DNA from: a bacterium
GTDB lineage: Bacteria; Zhuqueibacterota; QNDG01; DSAB01
Length of the DNA stretch: 64,000 nucleotides
Reading direction: 5' to 3'
Assembly (NCBI GenBank): GCA_016931965.1
Contig: JAFGDT010000098.1
Location: 1 to 64,000, forward strand
In this document: piece after piece, positions 20,227-30,738 of the stretch
Numbering within the stretch: the stretch's first letter is position 1
Layout of the letters: every line of letters begins with the position of its first letter
Made by a program: the position numbers and the translations under genes
The notes under the pieces: model-generated
What the model saw: only the letters and a program-made list of their open reading frames with translations
The model's database searches: none
What the model was told of the DNA's origin: nothing

Positions 20227-21669
20227 CTAATCTGTTGCGACGGTTTCAATGTTTTCGACACCTCTAAATAATTTGAGAATATCATCCATACTGATCTCTT
20301 TTGTGATGACGAGTATCACACCATAAATGATAAAATGAATAAAAATCATAAAGAGAACATTCAGACCATGAACAACAAACACTTTAGAACTGATCCACAC
20401 GAAAATCCCCGCAATAGCGACACGCAGTAAAGTTCCAGTTTGAATAAAAACGCGAAATCGATTGAGTACCCAAAGGAATGATATTAAGAATCCTATCCCG
20501 GTAGCTATTGTTGTGGCTACAGCTCCACCCACAGCTCCATATTTGGGGACCAATATGATATTGAGCAATACATCAACAACGATTGCACCCGTGACAATAG
20601 ATGCAGAAACAAATGGACGATGATCCGCATTAATGACGGTTGTTAAAAGAAACAGAAAAGCTAAAAATATAACACCCCATATCAAAATGGATAAAATTGC
20701 GCTTGCAGATTCAAAAAGAGATGAATAGAGTATTTGAATAATATCTTTACTGTAAACGGTAATCAATATGCCAGCAAGCACCGAAAAGAGCAATAAAATC
20801 CGACAAGCTGACTGAATGGTACTTTTTACTTCTTTCAGGGAATGAGAGGCCAACTGATTTGATACTGTAGGCAAAACGACAGCTGTAGGAACCAGCACAA
20901 AAAAATAGGGAACACGCGCAATATTGGCAGCCGCAAAAAAAAATCCGCTTACATCCTTACCGAGATAAAAGGTAACGGTCCAAAAATCGACATAAAGGAT
21001 CAGATTGATAGCCAACGAAAAAATCAGCGCGGGAAAAGCAAATCGAATGAGTTGTTTTTGATCATAAAACGAACATTTTTTCTTATTTTCTATAAAGAAA
21101 TATCCGACGACGGAGCCTGCTATAGAAGCCGCAGATATGGCCAAAAAAATGGAAATCAAAGAGCGAAAGAGAAGGATACATATAAAAATGAATGCCAATT
21201 TACTGAAACTATACGTGATGAGCAGCAAAGCCTGTCGACCAAAGTGACGCAATCCATTTTGAAAGGAAACATAGAGATAAAAAATGCCATAAAAAAGAAT
21301 ATTAATAAATGCCACCCGGAAGTATAGAATTAATCTGTCATTATTAAATAACTTGGCCAATAGGGGTGCAGTAAAAAAAGAAAGTACGAACAGAAGACCG
21401 ATTACGATGCATTGAATGAAACCAGCAGTCCGTAATATGGAATAGGCATTTTCTTCATCCGAAGCGACAAACTTCTGGACTGCATAAGGCACTCCTGTAA
21501 TGATAAATATTTCGAGCCACAGCAGTATGGACATCACAAGACCATAGATACCGTACATTTGAGGTCCTAAATATCGCCCCAGTCCCACATTGATGAGATA
21601 GCCTGTTATAATCCAAACGCCCCAGGCCATCACGAGATATATAACACTCCGTTTAAAACCCAAATTCAT
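20227..21669 (-). CDS. Wzx-like polysaccharide flippase (second copy)
   Basis: 480 aa polytopic; LGRYLGPQMYGIYGLVMSILLWLEIFIITGVPYAVQKFVA. Confidence 0.85.
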   Translation of the reverse strand: MNLGFKRSVIYLVMAWGVWIITGYLINVGLGRYLGPQMYGIYGLVMSILLWLEIFIITGVPYAVQKFVASDEENAYSILRTAGFIQCIVIGLLFVLSFFTAPLLAKLFNNDRLILYFRVAFINILFYGIFYLYVSFQNGLRHFGRQALLLITYSFSKLAFIFICILLFRSLISIFLAISAASIAGSVVGYFFIENKKKCSFYDQKQLIRFAFPALIFSLAINLILYVDFWTVTFYLGKDVSGFFFAAANIARVPYFFVLVPTAVVLPTVSNQLASHSLKEVKSTIQSACRILLLFSVLAGILITVYSKDIIQILYSSLFESASAILSILIWGVIFLAFLFLLTTVINADHRPFVSASIVTGAIVVDVLLNIILVPKYGAVGGAVATTIATGIGFLISFLWVLNRFRVFIQTGTLLRVAIAGIFVWISSKVFVVHGLNVLFMIFIHFIIYGVILVITKEISMDDILKLFRGVENIETVATD

Positions 21670-23378
21670 GTCCCATTTTCAACCATCCACCGATAGATAA
21701 ATATGGACCCGTTTTCTGTTTCTAACGGTTCCTCAAACGAATTCAATATAAATGTTTTTATATCTTCTGGGATATAATTGACATGGTTAAGATCATATTC
21801 CCCTACAAGAATATACCCATGAGGATTCGTGTTGATAATTTCTTCCAATTCGTTTAATGACTGAATGATAACTGTACCGGAATAGATATCAATTTCCCTG
21901 CCGGTATCACCATAATATTGTTCCTCTCGACTTTGGATTAAACTGGCCCAATTCAATACATAGTCGGAATGCAACCCATAATAAAGGGCCACCTGAGGAA
22001 GACTGGATATGATCACATCATCGGCCTGTTTATGATCAATCACCCTCTTTGAAGCCTCACGCCATTCTTGTGTGGTAACAGCCGAATTATTCGCACCATC
22101 CTTGTAAAATGGAATGTTGAGTGTAATCCGGAACCATGGAGAGATCACGAACACCAAAAACAAGAGCGTAACGATCGCCTGTTTCATCCATTCTCGTTTA
22201 AGTAATAGATGATTTCTTAAAACAATAAATTCACTTTCTAAAAGATTGACAAATCCAAAAGCTGAAATCGTAAGGAATAAAGGATAGACAAATAAGATAT
22301 ACGTTGGTACCCTATGCGTGAATAAAAAGGAAAGCAGAAACAAAGGACAGATAAAAAGCCAGAACGGAATCCATCCCAATTTGTTTTGATGAGAAAAAAG
22401 TTGAAAAGACCCTATAAAAAAAAATGCGGCTATTGGAAATCTCTGAGAAGAGATCAAAAACTCAAAAAGAAAGAGTTTGTTCTGCGCGGAAGATTCACCT
22501 GTCGCCCAAGAAGGTGTATAGGAAAGAAAATAATGAATAGCATCCTGTAAATAGGGAAAAACAATCCAGATAAAACCCAAACCCAACACCATAGAAAACA
22601 TCATAATGCTATATTTGTTAATCACTTTTTTTAGATTCTTTTCCTCGAAAAAATGAAGAAACGCAAACCATGCAAAATAGAAAAAGACACCTGCCATGAG
22701 AAATAGTATAAGACGGTGAATATAAAGATAGGATATTCCAAAAACAAGTATACTCATAACCATCCAAAATGGAGAAATATGCCATTCTCTCAAACACAAC
22801 CCCAACCGTTGAAAAGGGGACTTCTTACTCGTTTGGGATTCCACTAGTTTCCTATTGCCTGTATTGGCTTCAAATGCACGGATAAATGCATACATAAAAA
22901 CCAGTGTGGAACATTGAAGCAGGGTATACATCTTGGCCGTACGCGACCACCCAACTTCAAAATGAGAAAAAGTAACCAGAAACGCCGTCAACAAGCCGAC
23001 CTTTTTACTAAATATTCTGGCGGCAACAAAATAGGATAAAAGAATGGATAAAAATCCAAAGAATGCCGCAGGAAAGCGGACAGTCTGCTCGCTGACACCC
23101 AATCCTTTAAAAACAAAAGCTGTTAGATAAGTATAAACAAGACCCCTATGATAGGGGAAGCCGGATGGCAAAGTCAACGTACCGTTTGATAACCAATCTT
23201 GGGCCGCATACAACGCATTTGTTTCATCTACCCAGAGACTCTGTGTCCCCAAATTCCAGAAACGAAGAAAAACACCGCATCCACAGAGGATAATCAATGT
23301 CACGATAATTCCCCATTTCGAGATTAAAGGATTATGTTTTTCATCATTCTGCATGACTATCTCCAAAAACACATCCAT
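21666..23378 (-). CDS. GT-C membrane glycosyltransferase (GT39-like)
   Basis: LRFWNLGTQSLWVDETNALYAAQDWL acidic loop motif; VRFPAAFFGFLSILLSYFVAARIFSKKVGLLTAFLV. Confidence 0.8.
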   Translation of the reverse strand: MDVFLEIVMQNDEKHNPLISKWGIIVTLIILCGCGVFLRFWNLGTQSLWVDETNALYAAQDWLSNGTLTLPSGFPYHRGLVYTYLTAFVFKGLGVSEQTVRFPAAFFGFLSILLSYFVAARIFSKKVGLLTAFLVTFSHFEVGWSRTAKMYTLLQCSTLVFMYAFIRAFEANTGNRKLVESQTSKKSPFQRLGLCLREWHISPFWMVMSILVFGISYLYIHRLILFLMAGVFFYFAWFAFLHFFEEKNLKKVINKYSIMMFSMVLGLGFIWIVFPYLQDAIHYFLSYTPSWATGESSAQNKLFLFEFLISSQRFPIAAFFFIGSFQLFSHQNKLGWIPFWLFICPLFLLSFLFTHRVPTYILFVYPLFLTISAFGFVNLLESEFIVLRNHLLLKREWMKQAIVTLLFLVFVISPWFRITLNIPFYKDGANNSAVTTQEWREASKRVIDHKQADDVIISSLPQVALYYGLHSDYVLNWASLIQSREEQYYGDTGREIDIYSGTVIIQSLNELEEIINTNPHGYILVGEYDLNHVNYIPEDIKTFILNSFEEPLETENGSIFIYRWMVENGT

Positions 23379-23404
23379 TAAATGATATATATTGATCTAT
23401 ATCA

Positions 23405-24520
23405 TTAAACCAATGTTTCAGAAACATCACAGATTTTCTCCATATTCTGAGCCCAATTGCAAAAACGAGTCACATACCGTCTACCGTTTCTGCCGAGCGA
23501 TCGGCAAAGTTGTTCATCCCCTAACAATTTTAAAACAGCCCTGGCCAAATCCTCCGCATTTCCACTTTCAAATATAATGCCGGCCTGACTTTCCTCAACT
23601 TGTTCCAAAGTGCCATCCAAATTAGGAACGACAAAAGGCAATTCAGAAGCCATATACTCGTAGGATCGAAGTGGAGAAGAGAAATCTGTCGCAGAGCCTT
23701 TAAGGCTCGTAATTAAACCCACTTTTGACTGTGCAAGCACTTTGGGAATTTCAAAATGATCAATCCACCCACAAAATACAAAATGGTGCATCAAATGAAG
23801 ATCCTTAACAAGTTGGACCAGTTGGTCCACTCCTTTTCCTTCTCCCACAAGCATAAAAACAGAATCGGGATATAGTTTGACAATCTCTTTCGCTGCAAGT
23901 GGAATGAGTTGCATACCATCATTGACTTCCATACCCCCTGTGAATGTAATGTACTTTCTATTTTGTTTTATTGGACGGAAATGTTCAATATCAACACCGT
24001 TTGCAACAATCACGGTATGGTCTATTCCATTTCGGCTGCACCATCTTTTTGAACTTTTTGATGTCACAACCGTGACTGTGCTCTGGCGAGCGATATACTT
24101 TTCCATGATCATGCCAAGATGATGGACAAACCAATTTCGAGAATATCCAGTCAGTAAATCGTGCATATCATAAATAAGAGGAATACCTTTGAGCTTACTG
24201 ATGAGTATACTGGGCAATCCCGCAACAGCATTTTGAGCATAAATCAAATCATATTTTTTAAATAATAATTTGATAAACATGCGTATCATCATAAATAAAT
24301 AAACAACTTCCTTAAATCGAATGAACCGCGACAACCTTCCGATGCTCATCATATCAATTTGACCAAACTCCTTTTCAAAGCTGTCATAAGAAAGAATCGG
24401 TGCAATAACGGATACACGGTACTTTCTCTTAATAAAGGCTTTGGCCACCCAATATACTCTGATTCCTCCTCCCCCTTTTAATGGCCAAAATGTATCATGA
24501 GAAACAATAATGACGTGCAT
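23405..24520 (-). CDS. Glycosyltransferase family 4
   Basis: PLKGGGGIRVYWVAKAFIKRKYRVSVI; ANGVDIEHFRP; SPLRSYEYMASELPFVVPNLDGTLEQVEESQAGIIFE. Confidence 0.9.
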   Translation of the reverse strand: MHVIIVSHDTFWPLKGGGGIRVYWVAKAFIKRKYRVSVIAPILSYDSFEKEFGQIDMMSIGRLSRFIRFKEVVYLFMMIRMFIKLLFKKYDLIYAQNAVAGLPSILISKLKGIPLIYDMHDLLTGYSRNWFVHHLGMIMEKYIARQSTVTVVTSKSSKRWCSRNGIDHTVIVANGVDIEHFRPIKQNRKYITFTGGMEVNDGMQLIPLAAKEIVKLYPDSVFMLVGEGKGVDQLVQLVKDLHLMHHFVFCGWIDHFEIPKVLAQSKVGLITSLKGSATDFSSPLRSYEYMASELPFVVPNLDGTLEQVEESQAGIIFESGNAEDLARAVLKLLGDEQLCRSLGRNGRRYVTRFCNWAQNMEKICDVSETLV

Positions 24521-24545
24521 TCCCTGTCTGTCTCTTTCTATATGT

Positions 24546-25526
24546 TCATTTATTTTTATTGTTGGTCCTGAAAAGTTCCATTTTCTTTATTCGATGTAAA
24601 ACATCTTCAATTAACCGTCTGTTGGCGGCGTTAATGTCTGCAAGAAGGCCAATCATGCCGACTTGAAAACCCACAATCATCAGAATGGCTGCAAGAATCA
24701 AAGATTGTATATGACCGGCTCCTTGACCGTTGAAAAAGAAATAGAGATACCGCACAGAGAGAAGAAAGCCGATACCGAAGATCACCGCACCCATCATGAG
24801 AAATATTTTCAATGGCTCATAAAGTGTATAAATTCTCACAATAGTAGCCGTGGAACGTTTGATATAGGAAAAAATATTGACAAAAAGCCGTGACGATCGA
24901 AGGACTTGATTGGTTCGGACCGGAACATGCGTGATGGCAATGTTTTTTTTGCCGGCTTGGATGACCGTTTCCAGAGTGTAGGTAAACCGGGAAATGACAT
25001 TCAGACGAAGCGCTGCCTCTTTGCTAAAGGCACGAAAACCACTTGTTGCATCAGGCACACGTGTTCCTGACAAATGTCGAATGACCCAACTGCCTAATGT
25101 TTGTAACCGTTTCTTTATAAATGAAAAATGCCTGATTTCCTTTACATTTCGATCTCCTATAACCATGTCTGCCTCACCCGATAAAATGGGTTGGATCAAT
25201 TTTTGGATGTCCTCACCTTTGTATTGATTATCACCATCCGTATTAACAATAATATCTGCACCCAACCGTAGCGATGCATCAAGCCCAACCATAAAACATT
25301 CGGCCAGTCCTTTATGATTGGTTAATTCAATAATATGATCTGCACCGTGTTGTCTTGCCACCTGCACAGTATTGTCTGTACTGCCGTCATCGATCACGAG
25401 TACTTCCACCTCGTCGATTCCTTGATAATGTCTCGGAATTTCGCGGAGTGTAATTGGTAATGTTTTTTCTTCATTCAAACAGGGAATTTGTATAATGAGT
25501 TTCACAAAACCACTCCCTTCATTCAT
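24546..25526 (-). CDS. Glycosyltransferase family 2 with two C-terminal TM helices (DPM-like)
   Basis: IIQIPCLNEEKTLPITLREIP; EVLVIDDGSTDNTV; NTDGDNQYKGEDI; C-terminal hydrophobic pair; computed ORF extends to 25568 but start at MNEGSGFV fits operon overlap. Confidence 0.88.
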   Translation of the reverse strand: MNEGSGFVKLIIQIPCLNEEKTLPITLREIPRHYQGIDEVEVLVIDDGSTDNTVQVARQHGADHIIELTNHKGLAECFMVGLDASLRLGADIIVNTDGDNQYKGEDIQKLIQPILSGEADMVIGDRNVKEIRHFSFIKKRLQTLGSWVIRHLSGTRVPDATSGFRAFSKEAALRLNVISRFTYTLETVIQAGKKNIAITHVPVRTNQVLRSSRLFVNIFSYIKRSTATIVRIYTLYEPLKIFLMMGAVIFGIGFLLSVRYLYFFFNGQGAGHIQSLILAAILMIVGFQVGMIGLLADINAANRRLIEDVLHRIKKMELFRTNNKNK

Positions 25527-26487
25527 TGATAATTTCTTCAATATTGTATTCCTCGATTTCTCCGGCATGGGTAAAAATAATCATTTCACCTAAAAGTCCA
25601 ATAGAAATCATTTGAATGCCGACGACCAAAAGCAGTGCTCCCAATACCAGTAAAGGACGTCCCGCAATAGGACCCATCTGCAATATGCGATAAATAAAGA
25701 GGTAGCCTTCGATTCCGAGACCCAAAACAACAAAGACAGATCCCAAAAAACCCAGGAAATGAATGGGCCTTTTGGAATAGCGAGAAAGGAAAAAAACGGT
25801 AATGATATCCAAAAGACGCTTCAGGTATTCCCGAGGATATTTTGAGCTTCGAAATGAACCGGGCAATTGTTCGATCTTTTTTTCTGTAACGCGATACCCT
25901 TGTTGTTTCGCCAGTACAGGAATAAAACTGTAGAGATCCCCATAAAAAGAGATATTTTCAAGAACAGAACGGTACGTAATGATGATGCCACTGTTAATAT
26001 CATGAAGTCTGACTTTGGATATTCGACTGACCAGCCAGTTAAACATCCTTGATATCCATCGGTTCAATATTGAATCTCTTCTGGGATATCGCCATCCGAC
26101 AACAAGATCATATCCTTGATCAAGGATCTTCAAAAATTCTGGGATTTCATCGGGATTGGCACGAACCCTGCCGCTAAAATAAACAATCCGATCATAGTGT
26201 GAGTATTTCAGTCCAGCATCCAGAGCAGAAGCTTCTCCAAACATGGATCTGAGTCGGATGATTCGAACACGCTTATCCTTTTTCGCCAGAGTGACAAGTC
26301 GCTCATGGGTTGAATCCGTGCTGCCATCGTCAATAAATACAAGTTCAAAACAGTCTCCCATTTTTTCCATGGAATGAATAATCGCTTCATATAATTTTTC
26401 CAGACTTTCCGCGAAATTGTATAAGGCCACAATCAATGAAATGGGAGTCGATTGAACGGCTTTGCTTCGGATATTCCTTTTATTCAT
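25519..26487 (-). CDS. Glycosyltransferase family 2 with two C-terminal TM helices
   Basis: SLIVALYNFAESLEKLYEAI; ELVFIDDGSTDSTHE; C-terminal FLGFLGSVFVVLGLGIEGYLFIY and TM2; likely start MNKRNIRSK. Confidence 0.88.
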   Translation of the reverse strand: MNKRNIRSKAVQSTPISLIVALYNFAESLEKLYEAIIHSMEKMGDCFELVFIDDGSTDSTHERLVTLAKKDKRVRIIRLRSMFGEASALDAGLKYSHYDRIVYFSGRVRANPDEIPEFLKILDQGYDLVVGWRYPRRDSILNRWISRMFNWLVSRISKVRLHDINSGIIITYRSVLENISFYGDLYSFIPVLAKQQGYRVTEKKIEQLPGSFRSSKYPREYLKRLLDIITVFFLSRYSKRPIHFLGFLGSVFVVLGLGIEGYLFIYRILQMGPIAGRPLLVLGALLLVVGIQMISIGLLGEMIIFTHAGEIEEYNIEEIINE

Positions 26488-27499
26488 CACGATCTCCGTT
26501 TTGATATGATAAACAGGATGCAATGGGATGACCTTCCCTTCGCCCTCCAGTTCTGACAATCAGACTGGCAACCAGACCCATAAACATAAATTGAAAACCC
26601 GTGACCCACAATAAAAAAAATAGAGTGACAAGAACATTGAGATCATCAAGAGCTGTTTTTTCAATAAAAAGATAGTAACCTATCCAGATCGATTCCAGTA
26701 AACCCAGCAAAAAGAACCAAACTCCCACTTTCCCAAAAAAACGGAACGGATTTTTTAAATATTTAATAAACAGGTTAAGACTCGAAAGATCCATCAGAAC
26801 CCGAAATGTCCGATTGAGATTATATTTTGATTTCCCGTATACTCTCGGCCGATGGCTCACAACTATTTCTGAAATCCTGGCCCCTTCGATTTTCGACAAG
26901 GCTGGAATAAACCGATGAAGTTCACCATAAAGTCGAAGCCGTCGAATGACCTCTTTCCGAAAAGCCTTGAGTGCACAACCTGTATCATGAAGTTGAAGTT
27001 CCGTCACTGAACAGATCAACCGATTGGCGATTCTTGAAGGAATTTTTCTTAAAAAGAGTTTATCCTTCCGATCTTTTCGCCACCCACTCACTACATCATA
27101 TCCTTTTCCAATCTCTTCCAATAACCGCGTTATATCCCGTGGGTCGTTTTGCATATCTCCATCCATGGTGATAACAATATCACCTCGGCTGATTTTAAAA
27201 CCAGCGGCCATTGCGGCTGATTGTCCAAAATTTTTTCGTAAACAAATGACACGAACAGATGAATCATGCTGAGCCAATTCCCTTAACAGAGAACGAGTGC
27301 CATCTCGACTGCCATCGTCAACAAAGATAATCTCATGTGTTTTTTTTAGTCCACTTACAACCTCTTTTATTTCATGGTATAATTGAGATACATTTTCATA
27401 TTCGTCATACAATGGGACAACAATCGACAGAAATATTTTGCTTTGGGTTATCATAAGCCAATCACCATCTGGTTTCTTTGCAGTCGATTTTTTAACCAC
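26480..27499 (-). CDS. Glycosyltransferase family 2 with two C-terminal TM helices
   Basis: SIVVPLYDEYENVSQLYHEI; EIIFVDDGSRDGTR; VITMDGDMQNDPRDI; C-terminal TM pair. Confidence 0.9.
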   Translation of the reverse strand: MVKKSTAKKPDGDWLMITQSKIFLSIVVPLYDEYENVSQLYHEIKEVVSGLKKTHEIIFVDDGSRDGTRSLLRELAQHDSSVRVICLRKNFGQSAAMAAGFKISRGDIVITMDGDMQNDPRDITRLLEEIGKGYDVVSGWRKDRKDKLFLRKIPSRIANRLICSVTELQLHDTGCALKAFRKEVIRRLRLYGELHRFIPALSKIEGARISEIVVSHRPRVYGKSKYNLNRTFRVLMDLSSLNLFIKYLKNPFRFFGKVGVWFFLLGLLESIWIGYYLFIEKTALDDLNVLVTLFFLLWVTGFQFMFMGLVASLIVRTGGRREGHPIASCLSYQNGDRDE

Positions 27500-28017
27500 A
27501 AAAAAATAAGTATTGGGCTCAGTATCGCAATCTCAATAAGAATAGCATACATATTGTGCCAACAAACAAGGCTCTGAACAAATGTGCTGTTTGCAGAACT
27601 TTTATGAACTTCCCAGAAAAGAGAAACCGGTGCAATATAATGATTCTCACTGAAGGGCCAGAACAGTTGTATCCCTTTTACTATATTTGTATCCATTGCA
27701 AAAAAATCCAAGATGAGATGAGACAATAGGACCAAAGATATGATCCATCCCATGCCAAAACCATTTCTTCCCGTTAACAATCGATATCCAAATCCACCTA
27801 ATACCCCACCAAAAATACAGAAAGTTAAACTATGAGTCCAAAGATGATGATATAAATTGGGATTACCCACAAAATACCCAAAGATAAGATCAATATCTGG
27901 CAGATTTCCAACCACGATGGCCATGAGGAATAAAGAACCATATTGACGAATCCAGGTTGGTCGAGTTGCATAAACGACCGAACACGCGGCAAGAGAATGT
28001 CCAATAGGAGTGCACAT
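27451..28017 (-). CDS. YdjM/DUF457-like membrane-bound metal-dependent hydrolase family protein
   Basis: MCTPIGHSLAACSVVY; LPDIDLIFGYFVGNPNLYHHLWTHSLTF; LLSHLILDFFAMD. Confidence 0.75.
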   Translation of the reverse strand: MCTPIGHSLAACSVVYATRPTWIRQYGSLFLMAIVVGNLPDIDLIFGYFVGNPNLYHHLWTHSLTFCIFGGVLGGFGYRLLTGRNGFGMGWIISLVLLSHLILDFFAMDTNIVKGIQLFWPFSENHYIAPVSLFWEVHKSSANSTFVQSLVCWHNMYAILIEIAILSPILIFLWLKNRLQRNQMVIGL

Positions 28018-28059
28018 AACTTTATAAATCGTGACCGATCTGTTGAATAGATCGTTTTC

Positions 28060-30738
28060 CTATTTTAACAACAATATTTTTAAAGTTTTCATCGAATCTC
28101 TATACATAATGGTCATCAAATAAAGACCACTGGCGACAGGTATTCCATCATCGTCTATTCCATCCCATTTTACCGAATGATGTCCTGCAGTCAACGGTTC
28201 ATCCAGCAAATGGTGCACAATAGACCCTTTTTCATTAAAAACAAGAATTTGTACCGTACCTTCATAAGGAACATCCAATTGAACAGTCGTAGAATTGTTA
28301 AAAGGATTGGGATAATTGTTATCTACAACAAACATCGGCTCTTTATTCTGTACCATTCCGCTTTCAAAAAGAACAACCGTTCCGCTCACCATTTGCTCAT
28401 TTAACTGCAACCGTTTCAACCGTATGGATCCGTTATTCTGAACAGGATCATGAATTCTGAACTGAATTGAAACAAACTGACCTGTATCTTCCGATGGTTC
28501 AATACGAAATCCGCCAATGCGTAGTCGTCCATTATCCAAAGATGAAAAAACCTGAAATGGTTTATCATTCTCACCTTTTTGAATGGATAAAAAATCAAAT
28601 GCAGCTTGATCAAATTCTAAAGTCAAATCGAATGACAGAAAAGGAAAACCATCACGAACACAAAAGTAGAGTGTGAGTGTATCTTTATTAATATAGAGTG
28701 ATTTATTCCAAACATCAGAGAGTGCTTCAGAATCGCTTGTTTTGGGCAATGCTGGATCCCAGCTTCCATCAATGTCACCAATAATTATGGCTTCAAAATC
28801 TTGTTCATTATAACTTTGCTGGATGTTAGGATAGTATCGATTCTCCGGTTCAAAAATCCAATCACCAACATGTACTCCTGCACTGATGGACAGACCAACG
28901 GCATATCGGGCGATTTGCACAGCGTCGTACATCGTTATATTTTCATTTTGATCTCCATCAGCTGCTCTTTTCTGATCAGTAGTGAATGATTCTAATCCAA
29001 CAGTATAACGGGCAACGAGAGCTGCATCAAAGGAAGTAATCGTTATTTCATTGAAATCTTCACCTGCTGGTTTTGAAGGTGTAACGGTAATATCCCCTCC
29101 GGGAACGACATTTAACAGATAATGAGCCGACCCGTCGGTTTGAGTCGTTGGATTTCCATTGATTGACATTATGACGTCGGAAACGGGAATATCGGCATGA
29201 TACAAAACGGAGCCTTCTATCGTCCGATAAATCACTTCACCAAGGAAAAGATAAACTTTTCCAGACCAATAGAATCTGTCACTATTGTATGGTGCTGAAA
29301 TTAAAAAATCGACAGCCCCATCTTGATTATAATCTCCTGCATCACTAACAGAAAATCCAGCCAGGTCTCCCCCACGTTCTCCATAAAAATAATCTCCAAC
29401 ATAGGACAGGTTAACCACACTTTGCCAGTTACTGCCCTTGCCTTTGATCATGTATACTTTACCAACATCCTCAATATATGAATCTTTATGCCAGGCACCA
29501 ATTAAGATATCAGAATATCCATCGGAATTGAAATCAAAATTTCCAGCAATAGAATACCCTGCTTGATCATTTTTTTCTTCACCCACAAACGTAACATCTG
29601 CATTCGATAAATCCATATGCGTCCATCCTGAACTTTTTCCAAAAATCAGATAGACCGCCCCTTTCCCTTGATCATAAAAAATATTGGATATCAAAATATC
29701 ATCATATCCATCTCCATTAGCATCGCCGGCTGGCCCAACCCTCGAACCGGCAGGAACATCAATATCCTGACTAGAAAAAATCACATTGGCATTGGCCAAA
29801 TCATAATTCGTACCCCAGTTGATACTTGTCCTGCCAAACAACAAGTATATTTCTCCCAAAGCAAGTGAACTGATGGCCATATCCGGGATATGGTCACCAT
29901 TCACATCACCCACTCCTGCAAAACCCCAACCCAATCCAGCCCCTTCAACATTTCTGCGGAAAATGGCATCAGCTGAGGACACGGGTATATGTTTCTGCCA
30001 TCCACTCGGTTTCCCCTTAAACAAATAAACGGCACCACCATCATTTACCAGGTCGTCATTAAGATCAGCACTGATCATAAACTCATCGCATCCATCAGCA
30101 TTCAAATCCCCAATGATATCAACTCCCCATCCGGCTCGATCCTGATATGCTTTCCCATCGAAAATAACATCTGCAGAATCGTTTAAAATAAAATTATTAC
30201 CCCAGTCCGCATTTTGCTTTCCAAAAATCAAATATACATAACCCGGATTTCCCTCAGCCCCTCCAGACGGAGCCCCAATAAAAATATCGTCATATCCATC
30301 ACCATTCACATCACCCTTATGCCCGGACGAAGACCCTGCTGTATCATAAGGATCCCGCCCCCGGAAAATAGCATCAGCACGGTAAGTCAATATGGTATTC
30401 AAATACAAATCACCCGAGTTTCCCAGAATCAAATAATTGGCCCCCCTATCTTGATTCCAGTGACCCGCAGATATCATAAAATCATCAAATTCATCTCCAT
30501 TCACATCCCCTACACCAGTTACAGCATATCCTATTCTTTCCCAGCTATTTGTTCCAAGATAACTTGCAGAGGGTGTAAACACAGTGTTTATAACCCCCGG
30601 CAATTCAGTATTCTTGAAGATACTTTGTAGTTCATTCTTCCCAGATAGCTCTTGAGAAATCCCTTCTTTTATCCCGCTAATGAATAAAAAGAAGACCATT
30701 AATATCAAGAAGAGCCATTTTTGATTTTTAATTTTCAT
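28060..30738 (-). CDS. Secreted FG-GAP beta-propeller protein with dockerin-like and cohesin-like regions and C-terminal FlgD-Ig/T9SS-type sorting domain
   Basis: Signal peptide at MKIKNQKWLFLILMVFFLFISG; seven Ca-binding blades (GDVNGDEFDDFMISA ... GDYNQDGAVDFLISAP); dockerin-like SFDAALVARYTVGL...MYDAVQIARYAVGL; cohesin-like region; C-term NNYPNPFNNSTTVQLDVP...GHHSVKWDGIDDDGIPVASGLYL. Confidence 0.85.
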   Translation of the reverse strand: MKIKNQKWLFLILMVFFLFISGIKEGISQELSGKNELQSIFKNTELPGVINTVFTPSASYLGTNSWERIGYAVTGVGDVNGDEFDDFMISAGHWNQDRGANYLILGNSGDLYLNTILTYRADAIFRGRDPYDTAGSSSGHKGDVNGDGYDDIFIGAPSGGAEGNPGYVYLIFGKQNADWGNNFILNDSADVIFDGKAYQDRAGWGVDIIGDLNADGCDEFMISADLNDDLVNDGGAVYLFKGKPSGWQKHIPVSSADAIFRRNVEGAGLGWGFAGVGDVNGDHIPDMAISSLALGEIYLLFGRTSINWGTNYDLANANVIFSSQDIDVPAGSRVGPAGDANGDGYDDILISNIFYDQGKGAVYLIFGKSSGWTHMDLSNADVTFVGEEKNDQAGYSIAGNFDFNSDGYSDILIGAWHKDSYIEDVGKVYMIKGKGSNWQSVVNLSYVGDYFYGERGGDLAGFSVSDAGDYNQDGAVDFLISAPYNSDRFYWSGKVYLFLGEVIYRTIEGSVLYHADIPVSDVIMSINGNPTTQTDGSAHYLLNVVPGGDITVTPSKPAGEDFNEITITSFDAALVARYTVGLESFTTDQKRAADGDQNENITMYDAVQIARYAVGLSISAGVHVGDWIFEPENRYYPNIQQSYNEQDFEAIIIGDIDGSWDPALPKTSDSEALSDVWNKSLYINKDTLTLYFCVRDGFPFLSFDLTLEFDQAAFDFLSIQKGENDKPFQVFSSLDNGRLRIGGFRIEPSEDTGQFVSIQFRIHDPVQNNGSIRLKRLQLNEQMVSGTVVLFESGMVQNKEPMFVVDNNYPNPFNNSTTVQLDVPYEGTVQILVFNEKGSIVHHLLDEPLTAGHHSVKWDGIDDDGIPVASGLYLMTIMYRDSMKTLKILLLK

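Noticed and set aside
30214-30630. 138-aa plus-strand ORF
   Set aside because: Antisense to the FG-GAP repeats; its repetitive composition mirrors the opposite strand.
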